Source: Callaeas wilsoni (taxonomy: Eukaryota > Chordata > Aves > Passeriformes > Callaeidae). Taken from it: a DNA stretch of 64,000 bases. The DNA lies in NCBI GenBank assembly GCA_013398955.1, contig VWPU01002071.1:310001-374000 (forward strand), given 5' to 3'. Numbering within the stretch: the stretch's first letter is position 1; each line of letters starts with the position of its first letter. The translations under genes were made by a program, and so were the position numbers. Below are positions 37,578 through 51,457 of the stretch, piece by piece. The notes beneath the pieces were generated by a model. It did not search any database and was not told the origin of the DNA. It was given only the letters and a program-made list of their open reading frames with translations.

Positions 37578-40500
37578 TTTCAAAATGGAAGGCATCAAGA
37601 ATTCTGACAGCTACACAATTTCAAATGGATAAAAACTTGTGGCAAAAGTTAAAAATTTCTAGTTCTAAAAATATACATTCTCAGTATAAAATATATGCTT
37701 TACCCATTACTGTAAAGATGTAATTGTGCGACATGGAAGCACAGATTAGTGCAGGTATGTTTTGTAACATACAAAACCTGTAAGATGCAATGTAAGTTGG
37801 GTTTGCTTATCAATGCACATGTATTGTTACTGTATCAAGAGAGCAGCCTTAAAAGATAAGAAACATGATATATCAGACAAGAGTTCCTTAAGGTTGTTCC
37901 ACTTAAAGGTCTGGAGAGCAGTGTTTCACCCACCTTAATGAACTGACTTACTCTGGGATATGAAATTCATAGATATGACTTCAAGTAGAAGACCAGTAAA
38001 TATAAATTACTGCCTTGAAAATGAAAAAATATTGAGTTTTCATTTGAAGAGGTATAAATGGTTTTATGCCTGGTCAGCCACTCTAACATATAATGAAAGA
38101 GTGCTTTGCACCACAATGATCAATATATTTAGTCTATTATTGGACTTTTGTCATGTGCATAAGTAGAACTAATGCAGATATAATCTGATTTTTGAGAAAG
38201 GCAAGAGAAAATATTGTCCATCTCTCTCTTTAAGCAAAAAGCAAAGCTACATCAGTCTCATAGCTCACAGTCTGCCTTTATGCATGGTCAGATGTACAAC
38301 TTCATTTTCTTTGTTGTCGCTGTTAAGCTACTCCATGAAATGTGCTGTTGTACAACTGGCTTGGTTTTTTTCTGAGCAGCAGAACACTCCTGAATTTTTA
38401 AGTTTATAAAGAACAGTTTTACAGAGAGATGTAAAAACCAGGCATGAGAATGGGAATAGACAGTGTGTTAAAAGCAGGACGCGACTTTTGGAACAAACAG
38501 GGTGCATCCTAATCACTTGGTGGCAAAAGGCTAATTAAACTCCACCAGTAAATTAACACAGCACAGGCTAGGAGAGTACATGCAAGTTATCATTATGCTA
38601 TGCAAGATGGCAAAGTTTACAGTCAAAATTGTAGCTTTCAAGGGCAGACTGTCAAACGTACAGGACCTCTCTGTTAGAAATAATGTGGAACTAAAATCAG
38701 TTTTAATTGCTTGATAAAAAATTCGTAGCTTTGGGAATATTTTTGCTCTTTTATGCTTTGTTATTTTTTTCTTTTCTTCTTTTTCTGACAAAGATGTGGC
38801 TGAATCCTCCAAGCTTTGAAAAGGCTTTTTTTTTTCCAGGCTTTGAGTCTTTGTTTAGAGTAGAATGACAGTAATGTGTGGTACTGCTCATAATGCCTCT
38901 TGGCACCTTAATAACCTAGTTGTAATTTTCTGCAGCTTTTATTTGTAGTAAAGATAATAAGTTAGATTCAACAAAATGATTACTGATGATCATTAAATAT
39001 ATACTGCAGAAGCACAGATAATGGCACTGTTTGTTTTGTATGAAACCTGACTTTTTCATGGGAATAGTTCTAGGTTTTGTTCAGTGTAAAGCTAGAGTAA
39101 TAACCTTAAAGAAAGGACTTGATCCACTTTCCTGATGTGCAGCAAAGAACAGAATTCGGCCCTTAAACCTACAGCTTTAATGACAATCCCAGCCCCTTTG
39201 GTAACTCATATTGACAATTATGGATAATGAACACAGAGGTATTTGGTTAAAATTAGGGGAAATGATAGAACCCCCTCATGTGATTCTGGTAACAGTAACT
39301 TTAAAGAATTTTTGTGGAAAATAAGAAAAAATCACCTATTTTCAAAAAGCCCATCAAGATTATATATGCTTTTCCTTACTTTCTGCTATTCAACTTTTAC
39401 TGCATCTCCAAAACAGTAAACAGTGAGAAAATGATGAAACAATAAATGGTCTTTCAAAATAGTGTGAAAAGTAAAACACTTACCTCTTTTTTCTCATTTT
39501 GTTGCATATTGTACTGAGCTTACAAGGTCTCAAGACTGAGGTTTTACAGGCTTGAAGCTTGTTTGAGCTTGTTTTGAGTTGTTTGTAACTTTGTTTTTCT
39601 TGGCTTAGTTTTGGCAGCATATTTTCTAATTAATCAGGTGTCTATATCTATTTTTCATTTTCTGCATTTACTTTTGCTAATCTTTTCAGGGTACAATTGT
39701 AGTTTCTTATAGATAATGGTAATAAGCACTTGTTCTAGGCAGAAGGAAATATTTACAACCCTAACACAATGATCTAGTGTAGAGAAATACAGGTTTAGTA
39801 TGATAAAGGCCTTGACAAAAGTAGACAGGATGCAACATAGAGGAGAAGGAAAAGGTTATAGAAGAAGAATATGGAAAATGGGAAAGAGAAAGAATAAACC
39901 ATCAGCATGATTCTATTCCTCCCTGAAGAGAATTCCAGATGCTAATAACTGGCTATAACAGATCATCACCACCAAATCCATAATGAAATTGTTGGTCCAG
40001 AGGAGCAGTTAAAGGTAAGAGTAACACCAGAAAAAGGAGTAGAAACTAAAAGTGCAAATTACAATTTTAAATATGCTATTGCTATTATTGAGAATTTTTC
40101 TGCATGTAGATATTCTCTCTCCATTATAGTTCTATGTTTCTCTAAAATAATTTGATATAGATTAATGATAATTTTTGAATTAGACTATTATGATTTCAGT
40201 TATACTAACCAGCAAAGTCTTGGCTTTACTAACATAAATGGACGTTGTTCTTCCTCTTTTCCTGTAAAAGGACTTTGAATATAATGTGCTATTCAGTTAA
40301 TTTACATATTAATTTAAAACTTCTATTATTTGCTCTACGTTAGGTGTTGGAGGCTTCTATCTACAACAAGAACCTTATTGTTATGACTGCACTACAAATT
40401 GAACAGCAAGAGCCACTGGTACTTAATTGTTTGTATGGCTAAAATATTAGAATAATTCCCAACATTATGTAAGCCTGAGCCACCCATCATTTTTCCAAAC

Positions 40501-43500
40501 ACTCCCCATTAAAAGTTCAGGATTTTAGTGGACAGGAGACCTTATCCATTGAGAATTTAGCTATATAGTTTGGATAACAGGAGAGCGTGAGAAAATGGAC
40601 AAGGTATACGCCTGAGACCTGAAGCCCAGTTTGGCAGAGTCTAGGTTTGTAACTTCAGTTTTGCTCAGAATGTTATTAAGTAGATATACATAATAGCTTC
40701 AAAGTTGAAAGAGAAGTGTTGCTGACATGAGAGGATATACAACCTAGGAAAAATTAAATAGCAACAAAACAACATCAAGGATCAGCCTGTTCTTAGGGAA
40801 CAGACATATCTCACCCAACTGGCACATGCCTGGCAAGCAGACACCTGTCTCATGCAGATTGCTGAGCATGTTAGTATAATATTAGCTTAATACTACACTG
40901 TTCCTAGCTACCTAGTGTATATGCTTGCCAATAAATAATTGCTGTGCTGATAAATAATTCTTAAGTTGTCTGTTTGAGAGTCTCTCTGTGTGTGGTAAAG
41001 GTACATGAAGAAAAAAGACCCAGAGAAGAGCTTCAGGGAATGCAGAGGATCAAGGCTTTTGCTGTCCTCCGTGCTGGGAATGGACATGGAAATGCTGAGT
41101 TTTAAATGACAGACTATTTTTCTCAATATGGTTAGGAAAATTCTCCTCAACTAAGTTACTTACAACCTACCTATTGTATTAACTTCAAAGTATGACGTAG
41201 TGCCAGTGAGGCTGAGAGGTTTCATACTGACAACTTCAGAAAATTCATTTCTTTGCATGCTCACAGGTCTCTAACAAAAATTGCTGACCATGTGTGCTTT
41301 CTTAGCCAGGCTTGACCCTTATATAGGACGTAGATAGTAGAGAGTTCAGCTTAGGCGAGATTTTAAAGCTCTTGCTCTTTGACCCTGGCAATTAGGGAAA
41401 GCGTGGTGGTGAGTTTGTAACACTGGAGCTCAAACTGCAAATCTCTGATGTATAAACCACTGAAATTAATTAGATAAGAACAGCTTTTAATTCCTGCTGA
41501 GCTGGGTGGAAATCAAACCCTACAAGTAAAATATTATCTTCTTTATTATTAATAAATTCCCCCGTAAGTAATAATTTAATAAATGGTTTAAAAATACAAA
41601 AAAAACCCCACCCAGAGTTAAAAAATTGCAAGATAAATTCATCAAATCAAACTTGTTTCACTTTTGAAATTAAATAGGCAATGTTTTGATTATCTAGGCA
41701 CAAAGACAAAATCTCCCACATCTCCCATAAACATACTCACTTATTCTATGCCCTGCTATGATTTTCTAATTATAGAAATGGTTTTTGTTTCTCCCTTGAA
41801 GAAAGAGGAACATTAAAGATGCAACCTGGCAAATATAATTTTTAATTTTTTTTTTTCTATAAAGCACTGTGGACAATTTCAAGGAAAATTTTCATGGGCA
41901 AGTGATGAACTCCTGCCTTGTAACCATATAAATTAAATATGCTTAAAGAAGTTTTGTTGAAAAAGCAATCTTTATGCTTTCTTCCCATTTCAGGAATTAT
42001 AAGACAGAAAATGTTTTAGACAACACAGTGCAGCAGTGGAGAATAATGCAACTATCTGTTATTTTGAATTTATGAATTACATAGTTAAGACATTACATTC
42101 ACGATCTCTGTATGCCTTGCAGATATTTCTTTTATATTGGAAGTAAGCCATGAACAGGATTTTTTTTTTCCTATGAAAGTGAAATACAGAGGAACTAACA
42201 AAACCAGATGTTTTACTAATGACTTGAGAGCACACACTTCAGCTGCCATCATAATAACTGGGGACACTTCCCTTACCTTTTCAAAATGCATCAAAACAGG
42301 GTTTCAGGTTAATAATTTGATCTGAATAAAGTATCATGACAAAACTTTTATCTCGAACATGGTAACTGGTCACTAAAAAAATCTTTTTTGCTACTAGAAT
42401 ATTTCTTGGGGTTTGTTCCATTTAAAATTAAATATATATATAAATATATAAAGTCAGTATGCTACTTTGTTTATCAATATGTGATATCTGATTTTGAAAT
42501 GGCATTAAATTGCTTAAAATGGTAAGAAACACCTCAATAGTAGCTATTCTATATCAGGATGTATGCCCTATCCATTGATCCGTGATTTCACTCCCAGAAA
42601 CACGAGTACCACATCGGGACATGCAGAAACTCTATTTCCTTACAGCCTACAGACCCCAGTATTTTGCTCCGACTTTGAATTATGGATATGGAGTGCTGAC
42701 CTTGATCTCTAAGACTATAATTCACATTAAATTTTTTTGTATTAGAGGTATATATAAAAATCTGCTCCACAAGTTTAATCTGGACCTATGTGTAAGCAAG
42801 CCATCTTAATTTTCTTTTTAAACTTTGACTAACACTACTGTGTGGAAAAAGGAAACATTCCTTTTTCAGCATAAAGAACCAGCGTATTTCTTATAGATAT
42901 TTTGAAGCACCCAATTGATTTCAGTGCTCCACAGCATTCCTCTCTAAAAGTCTGTGAGAGTAACAGAGAAAATAATGGAAATGAATGGGCCATTTTAAAG
43001 CCCAGAATGACTCAATTTTTGTAACAGGCAACCAAAATGGAGAAACTCTGATGCAGGATATATCATAATGTTATAATGAGTGTTCTACAAGGTCTTCTGA
43101 GGTTCATTTCCAGTACCATGAGTAAACATGGCATATCCAGGTTTGGCATACTGTATCAAGTGTAGGGGCATACTTTGAAAGGTATGAACACCATTTCTGT
43201 TAATTTCAAAGGAGCAGAAAGAGAAACTGAGATATCATGAACCTGTAACCAGAGTATATGTTAAGGCAGTTAGACCTAGCTTTAAAAATAAGAGCAAAGC
43301 TGCCCAGTAGTATGGACATAAATCGTACAGAGACGAACATGTCCAATGAAACAACAGAGTAAAAAAATATATAAAGAGGACAGAAAAAGAAGCATGCAAA
43401 GTTTTGTAAGAAAAAATTTTCCCTAAAATCTTTGAATTGCTGGTTCTTGTTGCTGCTTAGGGACTAGATTGTCCTTTTCCTTCCACGTTCTCTTCAACTT

Positions 43501-46500
43501 CAACATTTGGCAGGATTTAACATTAGAAACAGGGTGTAGTCCATTAGAAACTTATATCCATTTTTTGAAGGAACAAGATCAGAAAGTTAATATTCCTGTT
43601 ACTGGGAAAAATCTTTCTGGTGTTATGGGGCACCCATATCTATATATATACCAAACATTGATTGGAACTTGTTCTGCAAATTCATACAAAAGGTATGGCT
43701 AACACAGTTAATGAACATATGATAGACATAACAGGATATCTGGTTTTTTGTTAGTTTTTGTTTGGTTAGTTTGGGTTTTCTTGGATGTGTTTTTGGGGTA
43801 TAGTTTTGGTCTTTGATTGGTTTGGTGTTTTACACGAGATAAACAATAATACATATAACAATAATATAATAATATAACAATAACACAAGGAAATATTTTT
43901 ATTATTTCTAAGATAATTAATACTACTTAGTATTGCAAATGATGGATCTCAGGTTAATTCCTCTTTGTTGTTGAAATACAGCAATTAAGTCAATAAATCT
44001 CTACAGCAATACCTATTTGTATTCACAATGAAACACCGTTCATAGAAAATACTTATTCATTATCTAGAGGACCGGACATGTTTCCACAATATTCTGATAG
44101 CAGTTTGTTGGTAGAAGCACCACTTAAGAAAGCTGAAATTACATGGCCCATTACTGAGCACAGTGATAATGAACATGTTTTGGTTGCTTCCGAGTGTCTT
44201 TCCTCCTTAAGTGCTGCAGTGCTAACTTCAAATAAACTGCGAATTTTTCAAACCACTATCTAGTACTGTTGAATAAGGTCACTATTTTTTTGCACTGTAT
44301 GCTTGAATTGATGTTCCTTTTAGCTGCTCAACATAGCCCATGCTACAGATACATCTAAAACCAGATTTTTCATATCAATATCCTTTAAAGTGAATAAAAC
44401 TATTTGGTTACTTTTCCAGTGTCCTGAAATGATCTTTCCTCATTAGCAGAACACCATATTTTTTCTGTAAATATAAAGCAAAGGGAAATGGAAATATCTA
44501 GGCATCAACTTTACTGTTAGAGTTTAATTTTTAAAAAAATAATGCTTTCAGAATGACTCGCATCTGCTCCAAGGAATTGTTCTGCCAATTGACACTAACA
44601 AAAAGATTAAGAAATTAATATTATGGGTCTACAAATTTTGGCATGGTTCAAGAAGATTTTAAAAGAATGTTAATATTCTTCACTGTCTCTTGGAGAATTT
44701 AGATATTTTTAGAAGTGTAAAACCAAAAGATCAAAGTATTATTCCTTTCAAGAAAAACATTTCTGTGACTTTGACTCAATGAGCAATTACTTTTTTATGT
44801 TAAACCACAGACTCTGAGGTGTTAAAATAAATAACATAAGTGTTACCTTCTTCAGTGTCAATTCACAAGTGTAAGGAAAAATAGGGTTTTGATTTTTACT
44901 TTTGTTTCAGAATTGCAACATTAATATGCTATGAACATTTGCAGAACCATACCAGAACTGATTTATGTGGCATTAAATATTTCAAACAACTGCCTGGAAG
45001 CAATGCCCCCAGGTAGTCCCTATACTAGCCAGCTACCATGTTAAGAGTAATGTAATTCCCAAAAGTGCTACTTTCCAGAAATATTACTTTTTTAACCTGA
45101 CAGCAAATGCATTGTGACAGACATGTTTGATGGAAACAGAGGAAAAATGTTTCTTTTATATGACGTCCTTGTAGCAATGATTTTTTAATGAATTGGGAAG
45201 TAGCACAGATATTAACAGATATTTTATTTTTTCTGAATCAAAATAGACATATCTTCAAAGATGACCAGAATACAGAGGTGCCATCTTTCCACCCATCATT
45301 TCTTTTAGTCTTATTCAAGCCATCACGTGATTGAAGCAATAAAAATGCTTGCTCTTTCTGCCCCATTTCTCCTTTTCTCATTCAGTCTAGACTGAGTGAT
45401 CAGAGACAGCTTCTGTCTAATTTAAAATCCATATAAAATGCAGAACACTATTAATTTCAAAAGTCAAAGACGAGGGCAATATCTCAGCATGATAATAGTA
45501 TGAAATTTAGATTTAGGCTCTTCTTGTGGTTTCATGTAGTGTATTTTGTTTTACTTTGGTTTGCTGTCAAGCAAGAAAAATGTAATATTTGAATAGATCA
45601 AAATTCAGGTCTGTCCCTAATTTTAAAAATAAAAAAAAGATACAAAACTGATGCACAGTGGATCAAATTCTGGTATTGTTTTCCTCAGATTTATCTCCAG
45701 TTTCCTTTTATAATTGGCTGCTGATTTACACTAGCATAAATGAAATTAAGCGCTAACTCCATGGAGTCTAGGGACCTAATTATAAATAAAACAACTTTTC
45801 AGGCGGTGAGCATGGGTAAGACATACCTGCTGGTCATTAAAAACTCACAAAAATGGAGATCAAAGAAATCATGCTGTCAAAAGAAGTTCTAAGTGAAATC
45901 ATGTGGGGCTTCAAAGAATAAATAAAGGACAGTGAGACAAGAAAAGAAAAAGAATGAATTTACATAGGGTCAGTAAGAATCTGCTGAGAATATACAGCTA
46001 AGAGTGCCACAGAATATCGTTCTCGTTCCTAATTTTTTGGGACTAGGACTCTTAAAAACAATACTAACATTTAAAATATATAGCATTGTACTTGCCAGCA
46101 TGACATAAGGAAGAGAAAGAACACCAACAGCCACTGGGGAATGTTTTGCTTCTCCGTAACAGTGCACACTTCCAGATGAAGAATGGGATGATAATTGAAG
46201 TCATCCTTATTTATGTGCTTGCTCTAGAATCTGTGTTGCTTGTCTGCTTGTTTGCTTTTTTCAATTTCAGCTTGGAAATTTGATATATTTTTGTACGTTT
46301 TCCTTGCTGGGAACCCCTCTTTACTCACTGCAAACTTAACTTGGCAGTTTATTAATGAACAATGAGTTAAAAATGTGTGACACTTTTATCTTACACTTTT
46401 AGGTTCTAGACATAGCTCCCATGCTTCACAGTATGCACTGGGCCAGAAATGCAAGTCATCTGTATTCAAATGTGTACAGGGAGTGCTCCTTCACAATGAC

Positions 46501-48089
46501 TAAAATGAGCAATAGAAGTTTAATATATTGTTCCAGTTTTGCTATAGCCTATTTTTCCCTTTCAGCCCTAGGATATGGAATTGGCAAGTTGCACGTGGAA
46601 GCAATGGAAGACTTCACTCTTGCCACAATGTCATTGCTGTGCCTTGCTTGGTACACAGATTCAGGGACATTCCAATAATGAATAAATCAGTTCAGGTGAT
46701 GCTATGTATTATTTCTAGTCCAACAAGTTTTCATAGACAAGTTTCATGTGAAGCAGTAAAACATCATTCTTTTTTTTTTTTTTTTGCTACAAATAATTTT
46801 GAATTTTAGTCATCAATCATTAATAGTACGTATTTTTGTAATTTTCTTCTCCAGGGTAGGCTTTTGATTAGGTTGTAACTCAGCAGGAATATTTGTCTAT
46901 GTTTTAGCTTCCTTTCCCATGTAAAGAAAATGAGACGAAAATAAACATGTAATTCATTACCAGTCTTAGGATAAGATTGTAGAAAAGAAACACTCCCATG
47001 TTTATCTGCTAGCAGAAGAAGTTTATGTAAATCAATGATGAAAGTCAGCCTTGGACAGAAGGGGTGAGAAGGAAATGTAAGGAGATGAAAAAGAGCGGTA
47101 CAAATTACTCATCCAGGGGGATCTACAGTTACTCAGACACAAAGAAAGGTGAGTACTTGGGACTGATCTTTCAGCAAAATTGTGGGTAGGCAGCAGCATT
47201 TCCTAAGAGGCATATTCAGAGTTGCATTCCGGGATGGACTGCGCATGTAGGATAATGCAGGAAGAGTGTAAAAACTAAAAATGAACATTCTATTGAAGGT
47301 CAGGACAATCTATTTTAGTAGTACTTGCACTCAGTTAAACTGCAGTGCATTTCTTGGCAGGTGGAATTTTGGGTCATCTATTGTTTAAATGACAGTAATT
47401 TTCTCTTGCAGACATTGAAATAACTTGTTTCTATATGACAATGAAGGTAATTTCCTGTAACATTAACTACGGTTACATTTCTTAACTCATAATGATTTTT
47501 GATAAGTCATCTTAAAAAGTCTATATTTACTATGGATTTTACTGACTAAAGGAAAATAATTTTAAATTTAGCAGACTACCTCAAGTACACCAGCCTCCCC
47601 TTTCACTCCTACCAACCTTATGCTTATTACTATGAATCATTCTCTTTGAGAAAATGATGCATGATTGGTGTAAATTGTTGTGTGAATATACATTGTTAGT
47701 GTTGTTATGATTTGGCATATTTAGGTTGTTTCCCATCTTTAAAAAAATTGAAATGAAAGCTTAACATTAATGTGTAAGCTTACCAGAAATGTTTGGTGAT
47801 TTTTTTTCGTATATTTATGTGCAATGAATAAATATGAACAGCTAAGAACAATTTCCTGATAACTCAAAAAAAAAAAGATAACAGTCACTTCATTATATAC
47901 TCTGGATCTATATTTTCATGCATTCAAACACCATCAGACACTGGATAATTACATAGTTTTAGAAATTACCAGAATTGAATTAATTTGAGTTGAGAAATTT
48001 GTTTGATACCTAACAAAGGTAGATGATCTAGCTTTCAGGAGTTTGTCCATCATTGTTTTCCATTGTCTTGGGCTTGGGGACAGGTAGAG
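37578..48089. other. Long AT-rich non-coding stretch
   Basis: About 10.5 kb hold no recognised gene or transposable-element family. Low-complexity tracts are present: a T run near 41847-41858, AT-dinucleotide sequence at 42427-42451, a G/T-rich tract at 43740-43835, AAT-rich sequence at 43845-43890 and 16 T at 46770-46785. All frames are under about 95 codons and unsupported. Very old repeats below by-eye detection are likely. Confidence 0.4.
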
Positions 48090-48350
48090 CACTGTGAGGA
48101 GCATCCACCATCCTGCCTTTGTCCCAGTGGCCACACAGAGCTAAGCTGAGGTGGTGAACATCTGCTGTGTGTAAAGTACCTTCTCTTTTTTTGTATATTT
48201 TTGTTATTAATACTGCTGCCGTTATTGCATGTTCCTTTTTCTATTGTGCTTTGCTTTCAGTAAATTCAGAAAATTGTTATCTCAACTCATAGTCTCCATC
48301 TTTGTCCCTTTCTTGCCAGAGAGGATGGGGGAAGGGAAATGGCTTATTCC
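48090..48350 (+). mobile_element. Possible 3' part of an avian ERVL-type LTR
   Basis: 'Tttgctttcagtaaattcag', 'gttatctcaactcatagtctcc', 'tccctttcttgcc' and a G-rich patch (48323-48340) follow the order of the R-U5 part of the avian LTR class represented at 22655-23219. The match is weak and the boundaries are approximate. Confidence 0.4.
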
Positions 48351-48964
48351 AGAATGGCAGACACATATTTGGCAACAGCTGAAGCAGAGGTTGTTGGTGG
48401 CATGAGAAAACCAGAAAACTTAGAAAGTGGCTCCGATAAATAACCAGCCATTTATTAGAGCATACTAAATATAAACTGTAGTATAATGACATAATAGGCT
48501 GAAATAAAATATTTAGAGATTACCATAAAACTGGGATTGCTCATTACAATCAACATAATTGTACACTCACCATCATTTCAAATCAATCAACCATCTAGAG
48601 CTAAAGCCTAGTCACACAGCCACCCTGTTAACTTTACAGAAAGTCTTATGACTCTTAATCATCTAAAGCAGGATAAATCTTCATTTTAGTGCAGAAAACT
48701 TTCTATTCAGAAAACAATATTAGCAGAGTAGACAAACTCATATTTTATTACTTATGAAATTCAAATAACTGCCATATATTTTTAATTTTTTTATCCTATT
48801 GATTGACCTGATATGCCACTTTGTGCCTGATAAACAAACTCCTGCAATGAAAGAAATCTCATAGAAGTGGGTCAAGTTGATGTGTACAAGAAGCTCAGGG
48901 ACTAATGCAAAGAAACTGACCTAATCTCAACACAAAAGAGACTAGAGGGTGGCCTTTGTTTCAG

Positions 48965-49440
48965 ATAAACCACTACCAAGAGGTGAGTTGGTTAACTGGT
49001 GGTGTAAATGTTTCTCCCTGTGTTCCTTAAAAGTGTAAATATCTCCCTGAGTCAGCCAGACCAACAAGAAGGGGAGTGAATATGTGGCTCGGCCCAACAC
49101 AGAGTAGAAAAACAAAGCAACTGGTAAAAGAATTTCTAAGAGAGCAAAGAGCTTGAGCTGGCTTCAACCCTTGTATTCTGTCCTGCTGACTGAGGACACC
49201 CGGGATCGTGATAGTGAGCATATCATTGACACTGGGAACGGGAATCACAATGACATTGTGATTGAATTGTGTACTGCATTTGCTGTGTTTTGCTAACTGT
49301 GGCTTATATTTGGTGATGTTATACAGTTTAGTTTGAATCACTCTGATAAATCAGAAATCCTTTTCAACATCGGATATATTTAGAATAAGTAAAACTGATA
49401 TTAAATACTACAACCTCCACAATCTCAAAGGACCCAGTGA
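48965..49440 (-). repeat. Dispersed repeat 'C', minus-strand copy, probably LTR-derived
   Basis: The reverse complement aligns with 16160-16618 along its whole length, with my by-eye identity about two thirds. This copy carries a local duplication absent from the other: 'gtgtaaatgtttctccctg' at 49002 and 'gtgtaaatatctccctgag' at 49033, 31 bp apart. A 104-codon minus-strand frame (49341-49027) covers it, and part of its product resembles the frame in the other copy. It lies next to another LTR-like tract (49441-50290), so both may be pieces of one provirus relic. Confidence 0.65.
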
Positions 49441-49715
49441 AAGTGTACTGCACTCTGACATATTCAAAATGGGTAAATCTGTCAAGTAGCTTATCTCACT
49501 ATTTGTCACAGGCAAAAAAATAACCTGCTCTGTGGGTGTATAAAAATCGTGACTGCGGGTTCTTAGGATTCCATAATATACAAGGGTACAATCCTCTAAA
49601 AGTCTCCTTATTATAGATCACTACATATATTTCCCCTACATCACCATTAGCAGGTATACTACCACAAAATCGCAACTAGCAAGTAAAGCTATGATTAATA
49701 AGGTGAATATAAATG

Positions 49716-49731
49716 TGTGTATATATACACA
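49716..49731. repeat. Perfect 16-bp palindrome TGTGTATATATACACA
   Basis: The sequence equals its own reverse complement; it is simple alternating purine/pyrimidine DNA. Confidence 0.95.
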
Positions 49732-49762
49732 TGCATATATCAAGCTATTACCAGTTACTATC

Positions 49763-49850
49763 AGCAATCAATAATATAGAAGCAATCAATAGTATGGTAG
49801 CAATCAATCATAGCAGCAATCAATCATATAGCAGCAACAATCAATTTTAA
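49763..49850 (+). repeat. Degenerate 18-bp minisatellite, five units
   Basis: The motif AGCAATCAAT starts at 49763, 49781, 49799, 49815 and (as AGCAACAATCAAT) 49833, so spacing is 18, 18, 16 and 18 bp. AT-rich linkers between the motifs vary. Confidence 0.85.
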
Positions 49851-49882
49851 AACAGCAACACAGTTGTGTTCTATTACCAACT

Positions 49883-49938
49883 ACCAGAAACTATAATTAG
49901 TGAAACAATTATACCAGAAACTTATAATTAGTGAAACA
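49883..49938 (+). repeat. 30-bp tandem duplication
   Basis: 'Accagaaact-ataattagtg' followed by 'aaaca' occurs at 49883 and again at 49913, with one inserted T in the second unit. Confidence 0.9.
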
Positions 49939-50290
49939 AACTTATCAACAGTATAACGATGGGTAGTTATAATAAAGTCGTTATGTGAATATATAACACC
50001 AGTATCAAGTGAAGGAGACAGATCTCAGAAGGCACGAAACAACCCCAAAGAGTAGGACATATTGATACAAGAAAGGAACCGAACCATCTCAGAGGTAGAG
50101 GACCAGGCAAGCTAATGCAGTAAGTGGGACCAATGAAGTAACAGACTGAGTCTCTCTCCAAAGATAACCTGCACCACAGAATCTAAAGTCATACAGGCAT
50201 CCCCAGCCTGGATCCAAGATCCCATAGACATTTCTTTTGGAGAATTCAGCCTGTATAGGAAAGGAAAATTAAATCCTTTTTATTTCGTAG

Positions 50291-51421
50291 GGACATGACC
50301 GCATCAATCACCAGCGTTCTGAACAGCCAATAAATGTTGTTATTCTCTATTTTTCACCTGTAAGAGCCAATACATGATGAAGTTTTGTGTTTCTTCAGAC
50401 CAGTTTCATTTTCCTAGATTTTTTCTTCTTTTTGAGATGATAAGTTGCCGTTGCAGTTTCTTAGGTTTTGCACTTATTGATGATATCTCGGGATGCCTCC
50501 TGTTTCTATGAATGCAGCTGTATTTCAAAGATGCCAGCTGCACTTTTCAAGGGTATTTCTGCTGCCAAGGCCTAGTTCCCAGGCTCACAGCTCTCAGGCT
50601 GGCAGGCAATTTGTCTGTCAGTATTTTTCAACAGACATTTCCTTCTGTTCAGTAACATCCTCCTTCTAATCAGGCTACTAATTATGGCTGCTCATACCAC
50701 CATTTTGTTCCCATCTCTGCACATCTACACTGCGTAAATATTAAATTTTTCCCAGGATCTTTCTTAATGTGAGTCAACATATTCCCCTCAAACATATCCT
50801 TGCATGGTTTTAGAAGCTGATTTCAGTGCTGCTCTCCAAATCCAGCATAGGTGAAACAGCACCAGACTTTGTTTGTTCTACATTAATGAATACACTGAAA
50901 CCCTCTCAGGCATTAAGTCATTATTATATTACCTAATACCACATCCTAAATCAAGAAAAATATAAAAATAACTCTCCTACAGCATAATCTGCACAGTATG
51001 TCAGACACTTTTAATAGGAAAAGAGAAATATTTTGATTCTCAGGAGCTACATGTGACCCTGGTTGCCCAGGGTAACTTGACCTGGAGTGCAGATACCACC
51101 AATCTGTTCTGGAGATAGCTAGTCCTGAGCTAAATATACAAGAATCACTGTACCATATAGTGGGGTAACATCTCTTCTAAGATAGATGCAGTGATACAGT
51201 CACCAGAGTAGATAGAGACTATGAGTAATCATTTATTTAAAAAATAGTTCCAGTAAAGTCTAAATTAGGGCAATGGATCTGCTTGGGTAATGAAGGCCAG
51301 GTGCCAGAAAGCAGTTTAGAGCCTTATAAATGATACTGGTAGAAATTTGATGTGGGATTTAAAGCTCACCTGCCATCTGAACCCACAAAATATCTAAGCT
51401 CTATAAATATCTCACATTTCC
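50291..51421. other. Non-coding stretch
   Basis: No family was recognised. The tract 50440-50680 is somewhat less AT-rich. Confidence 0.4.
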
Positions 51422-51457
51422 TTTTTTTTTTTTTTTTTTTTATATATATATATATAT
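51422..51457 (+). repeat. T run followed by (TA)n
   Basis: Twenty T are followed by about eight TA units. On the minus strand this is (TA)n then poly(A). The minus-strand frame through it (51412-51675) ends in a lysine run and is an artefact. Confidence 0.95.

Larger units (their letters stand above)
49441..50290 (-). mobile_element. LTR-like tract adjoining repeat C, unassigned
   Basis: This tract looks retroviral rather than unique: blocks such as 'acagatctcagaaggcacgaaacaa', 'aggaaccgaaccatctcag' and 'gtagaggaccagg' at 50020-50106 have the look of an LTR or leader region. A weak resemblance to the insertion at 3871-4933 exists around 49930-50050. It contains the minisatellites listed separately. 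Strand and extent are inferred and low in confidence. Confidence 0.3.

Noticed and set aside
47040..47160. Possible exon ending at a 'aaaggtgagta' donor-like site near 47147
   Set aside because: There is no acceptor and open frame combination upstream that I could support.
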